Of a stretch of 64,000 nucleotides of DNA, positions 48,601 to 57,600 are shown in pieces. Under the pieces are notes generated by a model, which was not told the DNA's origin, searched no databases, and saw only the letters and a program-made list of their open reading frames with translations. The stretch is from Antedon mediterranea (taxonomy: Eukaryota; Echinodermata; Crinoidea; Comatulida; Antedonidae). The position numbers and the translations under genes are program-made. Numbering within the stretch: the first letter of the stretch is position 1; every line of letters starts with the position of its first letter. The stretch covers positions 10,085,001 through 10,149,000 of the forward strand of contig NC_092680.1 of NCBI RefSeq assembly GCF_964355755.1, read 5' to 3'.

Positions 48601-51600
48601 AGACTTTGCTTGTTATTTTTTAAATTATTATTTTAAACATTATATGACTATATACTTGTTGATTAAATTATTCTACATACTGTAGTATTCTATGATAATA
48701 TAATAAATGGATACAATTTTTTTTTCTTTTTTTTTTTCAGGAATCATTTGGAGAACTTGCGTTATTTTTTCATGATGTGTATGGGGGTGATGTGATCGGT
48801 GTTGTATGGAAACCATTTGCATTTAAGCCTGTAAAGTTTAAGGTAAAAATTGATTTTATTACTTATTTTCAATGACTTGGCATCATTAAAAAGTAAAAAT
48901 GTGTAATAAAAATAGAATATATGTGCACCGGTTGATTTTTGGTGTATGCTGGTAAGGTCAAATTAATGTCATTTAAAGTTGTATAACTTTCAATGCCATT
49001 AAACTCTCTTGAAACTGTGGGTGCATATATAACTTCAATAATTTTAGATGTATTGCCAAAATATATTAGTATCATTATTATTATCAATGTCTACCTCAGG
49101 CCTATAGTGTTACTTTAGGAATCAGCCCTACAATTGTACTAATGTAAATTCAATATGAAACTTGATTAATTGCCAAATTTTCATTATTTTTTTATGTTTA
49201 ACTGGGTGTTTTAATTAATAGTGGAAAAGGCAACATTCTTTTCTGTTTGGAATCTCAGCTCTAGAATTATAAAATATTCAAATATTCTTTTTTATGTTCC
49301 TATTAAATTCAATAATCTTGGATTTATTGCCAAATTATACCATTATGTCTTCCTGGTAATTAAACATTTACCTGTTTTAATTAACAAACACAGGAATTAA
49401 AGCATTCTTTTCTGTTTGGAATCTCGGCTCTAGAATTCTACCTAATATTCCAGTTATATGTTCTTATTAAATTCAACAATCTTAGATTTATTGCCAACTT
49501 ATATCATTACGAATGTAGATAATATTTACCTGTTTTAATTGATAGAGGAAATAAACAACATTCTTTTCTGTTAGGAATCTTGGCCCTGGAATTCTAATGA
49601 TCCATAAGTGGCCTTAATTGATGATTATTCCATAATTGAGTAGTCCCTATGTCTATCTTATAATTTCAGTCACTGATTGACAATTCTACAGTGAGTGATA
49701 TCATAGTCTTGTACTATTTATAAACTCCATCGACAGTAGTTTATCTATTAGTTTTATTTCCTAATTGGTGCTAATATAGTAAGTTAATTATGAGTTTAAT
49801 GATGATTTACAAATTTTTTGAATTTTACGAATCTTAAGGTTGTACATTTGTTTTTTTGCTATCGCACAAATCAATACACATGAGGTATCAAAATTATACT
49901 ACTGTTCTTTTTCTTTCCTTTATAAAGAAATTAATATTTGTGTAAAATATTATTTTCCTTTGGACATTATAGAAGAACCAATAAGAAAATCTAACAGATG
50001 TCCTATTAAAGGGTCACTGTTAAAACATATTGCCGCTGGCCTTGTCAAATTCACAGTGAAGTATCCCCTTAAAGATGTACTGTATTGTCCCCCAAAAACA
50101 TGAAAAATGAAGATTAATTGAATCAGAATTTAAATATGGTATTTTGTAGTTTTAATAGAGTTACTTACTTCCATATAAAAAAAAACCAAAAAAATAATGT
50201 TTTCACTTATAAAATGACAAAATAAATGGTTAAATTTAACTAAAAATCCATTGGCTGGCAGCCAATTTGACCATTTTTTTCTTTAAATTACATTTTTTCA
50301 GGTAAATACATTTTTTTTTTATCCAATTTTTGGTCAAAGTGGATAACTATTATGTTACATTAAAATGAAAAATTAAAAAAAAAAATGTTAAGAATTATTT
50401 TTTCAGGGGGACAATACATCTTTAATATAGTAATAATAGTGTCTCATGTAGAAGTCCTACTGTATGTTTTTGCCGCACAGTTATTAACATTCATATGATC
50501 CAAATAATTAGCACATTTTAAGAAACAAATTACTTGGTTAACTTATAATAATAATAACTGTTCATTCAACTATAAATTTCTTTTTGCTATTCTGGAAGAG
50601 GGGGAAAATGTGCCCTTAATTAGATATTAAGAGATGCAATATTACTTAAATTGTGAATAATTGGTGTTGTTGGTCTCACAGACAGGCTTTACCTACATCG
50701 AGTAAAGAAATGTTTTATGTTGTAATTCATTTGCATTCAGTTTCTGTTCAATTAAATTTGTATTAAAAGGCTTTTGTAATCAGTGAAGTGAATTTGAGAT
50801 TTTTTTCTGGGACATAGATTAGAGTCATTGGACTGTCACTGTAGGCTGTAATTTTTCTGTTTACTTGTAGTGTTCCATGACAAAAGATAGATTTTTCCTT
50901 CAATATAATTCACCATCTGTCATTAAAATTTCTTTATTATTTTTTAGATAATTATGCAATTCATCTTGTCTTAAATACAGTATGGATTCTTTAAAATTGT
51001 AATTTTCTCTTCACATCAATTGAATACTTCGACTGACGTACTATATTAATGTTTAAAATCTGTCTTTCTATATCATGTCTGCTGGTTTTAGTTGCAATTT
51101 CTTGGCAACGGCACCTCGATAAATTGCAAATAACCGGATAAAAGCGTTTAACAGTTTACAAATAATGAATCTTGTGAATGATGACCAGTTTTATTTCAAT
51201 GAGGTGATATAACATTTCATCATTCACCAAATGCCATTATTTGTACCATTCATACACGAATATAAAAGATTCATTGTTTGTTTTATATAAATCTACTGTA
51301 AGCAGATTCCTGTCATTTGAATCAAATAAAAGGTAGGTTGATTCACATATTAAAACAGTAACATTTGGTTTTTAATATTATTATTTGGATTTTATAAACG
51401 CACCTACTGTTTAGTGTTAATTATGTCAACAAAGGCCAAACAATCCCCAGGGGTTGATTTAGAGGGGGGCCGGGCCTCTTTTGTAATATATATATATATA
51501 TTATGCACCCATTTACGTACGATTTTATCAACGATTTTACAGGAAATAGGGGGTACAAATCAACATTAAAAATCGTTAAAATCTTCAATTTTTTTTAAAG

Positions 51601-54600
51601 TTGAACCGAGTTCAACTTCAACGTTACGATCGATAAAACTGACTGACCAATCAAATAGTTCATAAATTACGTCATCATTGTTTGTGAAAAAATACGTACG
51701 CGCTGGCAATTCTTGATTTTTTACAACCAACAATGTTTTTGTACTCTTTTAATGTCTGAAATTTCAAAATAACAAAGTGTAAGTAAAACTAAATTTTAAT
51801 ATAAAAACAATTTAATTTAATGTTTGTCTTTAGTGTAAAAACTAGATATCAGCGGCCGACATTTTTGGTCACGCAAGACCCATAAACAAAAAGAAAAAAA
51901 AAAGACATTTGTATAATTATATAAAATTAAAAAAGTCATGACAAAAAACAGTTTAAAGGTCTAGTTTGAGTACAATGATAATAAATGATTTTTACGAAAA
52001 GTTGGGAGAGGGGAGGATTAACAATACTAGTATTTAATTGATTCCAAATTAAAGGGCCAGAAACATAAATAAAGTGGGAAGAACTGGTTAATCTTACAAA
52101 AGGAATAGTTAGCTGAAACTTATTAACAGTACTTCTTAAATTATGACCATGGTTGAAATCAGCAGGGTTAAATAAATTTATCATGGGAGAAGGAAGATTG
52201 TTAGAAAAATATTGAAAGACAAAAGAAGCATTTTGCAATTTATGTATATCGCCTATTAACTTCAGTAACTTAAGTTCATAAAATAAAGGTTCAGATGGAG
52301 TAATGCGAGATGTAAAAGTAATATTTCTAATAGCACGCTTAATCAACTTATTAAGTTTATCCAGATGAGATGGATACAGCCCAAGTTATGTTACAATAAT
52401 GAAGATGAGGTAAAATTAAAGAATTATAATATAAAGAAAGAAGGATACGCTGGGGAAAAGTGTGCTTAAGATTATTTATAATCCTAGTGGTTTTAGAAAT
52501 TTTATTTGCAATATGTTTCTGATGACTGGTCCATCTCAAGTTTTCCTGGATTAAAACACCAAGGAACATAGTCTCTGACGTTTGTTTAATGTTATCTCTA
52601 TTTAAATTAGAGATGTTCCCATTAATTAATCAAAATCCTAAAAACGATCTAAAGCCAATTTAAATGCCTTTTTGATCTAAAGTACATATATATCTCTCCA
52701 AAAATGTACTTCCATTGCGAAACAATAACATTCGAAACGAAAGTATAAAATAGGTGGCGCTGTTGTATTTCAAAAGCAATAGTATAAACAAAAATATTTT
52801 CAAACGCGAACAGTATTTTCCAAACACGAAAAAAGTACTATTGAACGATCGTTTAATAGTGCATACTATTGCACGTCAAGTGACCCACAATCATCCAATC
52901 AAATGACAGGAATTTAGTTCGGTGTTATATAATAATGGTTAAAGACACCCAATTGCTGTGCAACTTTGAGCTTTAGTTGCAAATTTATGGTTATTTGATT
53001 GACCGTCTTTGACCTTGAGTCAACTACCATAACATCTTGATCCTTTGACCAACTGAGTACATTGCCTTCTGGGTAATGTTAATCGCCCATTGGTTTAAAG
53101 AGAGATGTTTTTTTTTATTTTAGCACTTGTGCTCTTAGTGTGTGTCTGTCTAGTGATCTCAGTAACAAGCTTGGTTTTAGATGTGAGCATGGGTCAGGAG
53201 GGTTATTGCTAAATCCCGCAAACCTCCAAAAAACATAGCAAACCCCACCGAACCAACATAAAAGTGATTGAATAATGTAGTGTACGACCCACTGGGTATA
53301 TCCATGTAAAAACAATATTAAATTTCTACTGTTAACTACTTATTTTTAGGGTAAAACATCATTTTTTTTTTCAAAAATGATTGCTAAACCCCGCAAACCT
53401 CCAAAAAACATAGCAAACCCCACCAAACCAACATAAATGTGATTGAATCATGTAGTGTACGACCCACTGGGTATATCCATGTAAAAAATAATTAAATTTC
53501 TACTGTTAACTACTTATTGTTGGGTTAAAACATCATTTGTTGGTCAAAAATGATTTTTGGGGGTTTGCGGGTTTAGCAATACCCGTCAGTAGTTTATCTT
53601 GGCCAGGTTTAAAGGTCTGCATTCAAGATGAAAAGTCACTTATTGCACTGATAGTCTAGTTGTTTCTATAAATATTTCTTAAAAGAAACTTGCTGTATGT
53701 CTTGCAATTTTGTAGAAAATTCATTCAGATTTTAATGAAGGTTATGTTTAGAAAATCAGTGTTATTACCACAATTCTTTAATTATTTTGTCATGTTTAAA
53801 CAAATCATTAAAAAGTACAACTAACCCAGACCAAATGCATCTAATCTGCTCTAGTATGCAACTAGCATCATTAAGTCTATACTTATAGTATTTATGGCAG
53901 GCTTTGTGTGTGATTATAAATTCAATGTTTTTTTAATTAAGTAAAGTTTTCTTTTAATTGCAGTTGTCAATTTAAATGGTACTATAATTCATTATGTCAG
54001 AGGTTTGAGCTATCTACATTCTTTGGTAATTAGCCTTATAATACATTTCTGCCAATTTCCCCCTAATACCTGGCATTTTGGTTAATTACAATTACTGTAG
54101 GTTGTTGGTATAGTAATTTGAGGTCATTCTGTTCATTAGTGTATGAGCAATTTGAAGTGGGAAGGATTATGTGCCAGAATTAAGTGGAGTAAAATGTTGA
54201 AGTCTAAGTAAGATGCAATTTTATGTATCATATGAAGTTTTCTCATATCCTAGCTGTCAGCGCAAGCTTGGTGGTCTAGATGTATGAACACCAGGCTAGT
54301 AATTTGGAGCACATGGTTTCGAGTCCCACCTCAGAATTCCTAAGATAAAAAATCCCAAGGAACTTAATGACTATAGGCCAATAGCTATCACATCCAATGT
54401 TGGTAAGTGCCTAGAAAAGATTGTACTTAGGCAGTTGCTTGATCAGATCAAATTGTTTCTCGATCCTCTCCAATTTGCCTATCAGAGTAATAGAAGTGTT
54501 GAAGATGCTGTGCTCTTCCACTTACATAATATTTACCAACATTTAGATGTGCCTAAATCATATGTAAGATGTTTGTATATAGATTTTTCTAGTGCTTTTA

Positions 54601-57600
54601 ATACCGTTGAACCTGGTTCATTAGTACGCAAACTTAAAGAAATGAACGTAAACGACACATTGACTTCATGGATATATAATTTCTTAACAAAAAGGTTCCA
54701 GTATGTTAAACTAAACGGTATTTTATCTGATAAAAGAACTGTTAGCATTGGCACGCCACAAGGGTCTGTTATCTCCCCAATGTTGTTTTCACTGTTCACC
54801 AGCAGTTTCAGAGCCAATTCAAATGAATGTTGTATAGTAAAATATGCAGATGACACAGTCATCACTGGATACATTACTGGCAATGATGAAACAAGCTATA
54901 GACAACTAGGATGTGATTTTTATCACTGGTGCTGCAATAACAACCTGAAACTAAACATAAAGAAAACAAAAGAAATGCAAATTGATTTTAGGAAAATTAA
55001 AGAACCCTTAGAACCTCTGATTATAAATGAAAATGTAGTAAATGAGTACAAATATCTGGGTTGTATAATTGACAATAAGCTAAATTGGATATTAACTAAT
55101 GTAAATAAAGCCACATGCAAAGCCAACCAAAGGATGTTTATTTTAAGAAAAATGAAGTACCTACAAATTGACAAAACTATACTTAAATTGTTTTATAACT
55201 CTGTAATTCTCAGTGTAATACTTTTTTGTAATGTTTGTTTTTATGGTAATACAATGCAAAAAGATAAAATTAAACTTAATCGAATAGGAAATAGAGCAAT
55301 TAGACTAGTAGGAGAGCACTTACCTGATGTTGAATCCTTGTATAAAGAAAATGTGTTAAAAAAAGTAAAAAGTATCATTGATGATGAAACACATCCTCTT
55401 CACAAACAATTTGCTCTCATGAATTCTGGCATAAGACTACGTGCACTTAATACCAAAACAAAACGGTTTAGGTGCTCGTTTGTACCTAATGCTATACACT
55501 TATATAACTCCAGAGTACAAAGGTAAAATGTAACCGCTTTTGTTTATTTTTATAGCTCACGCATGTATTTTTAATGCTTTTATATAAACTTTAAATCATC
55601 GTTAGTGCAATATAATAATAAATCATATAATATAATTAAATAATAATAATTTTTATCTAATTTTAACAATTTTTAGCCTCTTAACTTTTTGTGTGTGTTT
55701 TTGTAAATTGTATTTTATATTTTTGTATTTTGCCAGTTTTCAAATCACATTTCTGTTTTTTAAATGGACAATAAAGTATATATGACTATATGACTATGAA
55801 TTACTTAGTATAAAGTTCAAATTATAAAGCAAAACATCTGATTAATTTCTCATACTATACCCATTACAATTTGTTTATGCATCAATTAAAGATACTTTTC
55901 TATAGTTTCTGTCTCACTCCCAGGTGCCACATATGTATGATGATTTGGACTGGCTGGATCTCAATAGAGATACAATAGGCTAGGCAATCTATCTAAAAAA
56001 ACAGCCCAAAGTGAAACAAATTGAAAACAGAGATTTTTCTTTTTTAAATGGTCACATATGATGAAGAGATGCAAATTAGTAGTACAGGTGAAAGTTGCCA
56101 TATCTCTATCGGTCATTAGAGTTTTTCAAAATATGGCAATTCACTGTAATTTCCATATTTCATATAACTTGTACTACTAATTTGCATACTTTCGAGGTGC
56201 TTGACTTTTGGAATTACGGTCCTATACTGGCTATATAAAACCTGTATCCAAGTCGAGGCCAAAACAAGGTCTGTACATACATTTTAGTTACGTCATATGC
56301 AAATATTGAGAAATAGGGTCGAGGGTCAACTGTCATACTTTCAATAACTTTTTCATAAAATGTTTTATTAGAGCGAATATAAATATGTACATTCTGAATA
56401 CGGCTTTGAAAAATCAACTCTCTAGCATTAATGGTTTTCTAGATATGGGAAGACTGTAATTTCACCCCCCTATTTGCATATTTCATGTAATTTGTACTAC
56501 TAATTAGCATAATTTCGAGATACGTGACAAAGGCGTGATTTTTGGGAATTACAAAGCGGTCCTATGGTGACGATAGGAAACCTGTATCCGAGTCATTTGA
56601 GTCCAAAACAAAGTCTCTACAAACATTTTAGTCGCATTATGTATGCAAACATTGATAATAGAGTCGAGGGTCAATTGTTGTATTTCCGGTCATTTTTTCG
56701 TAAAATGTTTCATTAGAGCAAATATAAATATGTATATTCTGAACAAGTTTTTGAAAAACTCTCTAGCCTTAGTGGTTTTCGATATATAGGAACCTGTAAT
56801 TTCACCTCCTAATTTGCATATTTCATGTAACTTGTACTAATAATTTGCATACTTTGGAGGTTAGTGATACAGGCGTGATTTTGAGATTGACTTTTAAAAT
56901 CTTGTGTTGACTATTAGAAACTTGTATTTGAGCCATTTAAGGGCAGTAGAACAAAGTATCTACAGACATTTTAATTTTGTTATATAATGCAATATTGCAA
57001 ATTGTTATCTCCTCATCGTATGTGACCATTTAAAAAGAAAAATCTCTGTTTAGAATTTGTTTCACTCAACATGATAGATTGCCTAGTCCACAAATAGGAT
57101 AAAACAAAAACTAATTCAAAACAGTAAAGTAAAACAATCAGAAATTATCAAGCTTTTCAGGGCCTTATTTACATTAGTTTTTCATAAAACAGTTAAATGG
57201 AATACAGTAGTCAATCCAGCTTGTAAAATGTTTTTCATTCAACTCATAAACATTCATGTATACCTTTGCTTTATAGGATGTATGTCAGAATTGTGTTATC
57301 ACCATTAATTCAGACTTATTTAAAATTCACACCAAAGAGATTATTATGGGATTATTATGATTTTGTTGGATTATACAGATTCTTTGCTGGATAGAAAAAA
57401 AGCTCATGTGTGTATAATTAATTATAATACTGAACATATATAAATGCCAAGCTTTCTCAACACCTCTAAAGCCTTGTTTACACTGAACTTCAGTGAAAAA
57501 TTTCAATATGGTAACTTTACCAAAGGCCATCGGTAAGTTTGATCATTCTTCACACTTGAATCATGCAGTTACCATGAATTGACCAAAATTTAACTGACGT

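Noticed and set aside
54260-54333. Functional tRNA gene
   Set aside because: The acceptor stem does not pair and box B carries an extra base.
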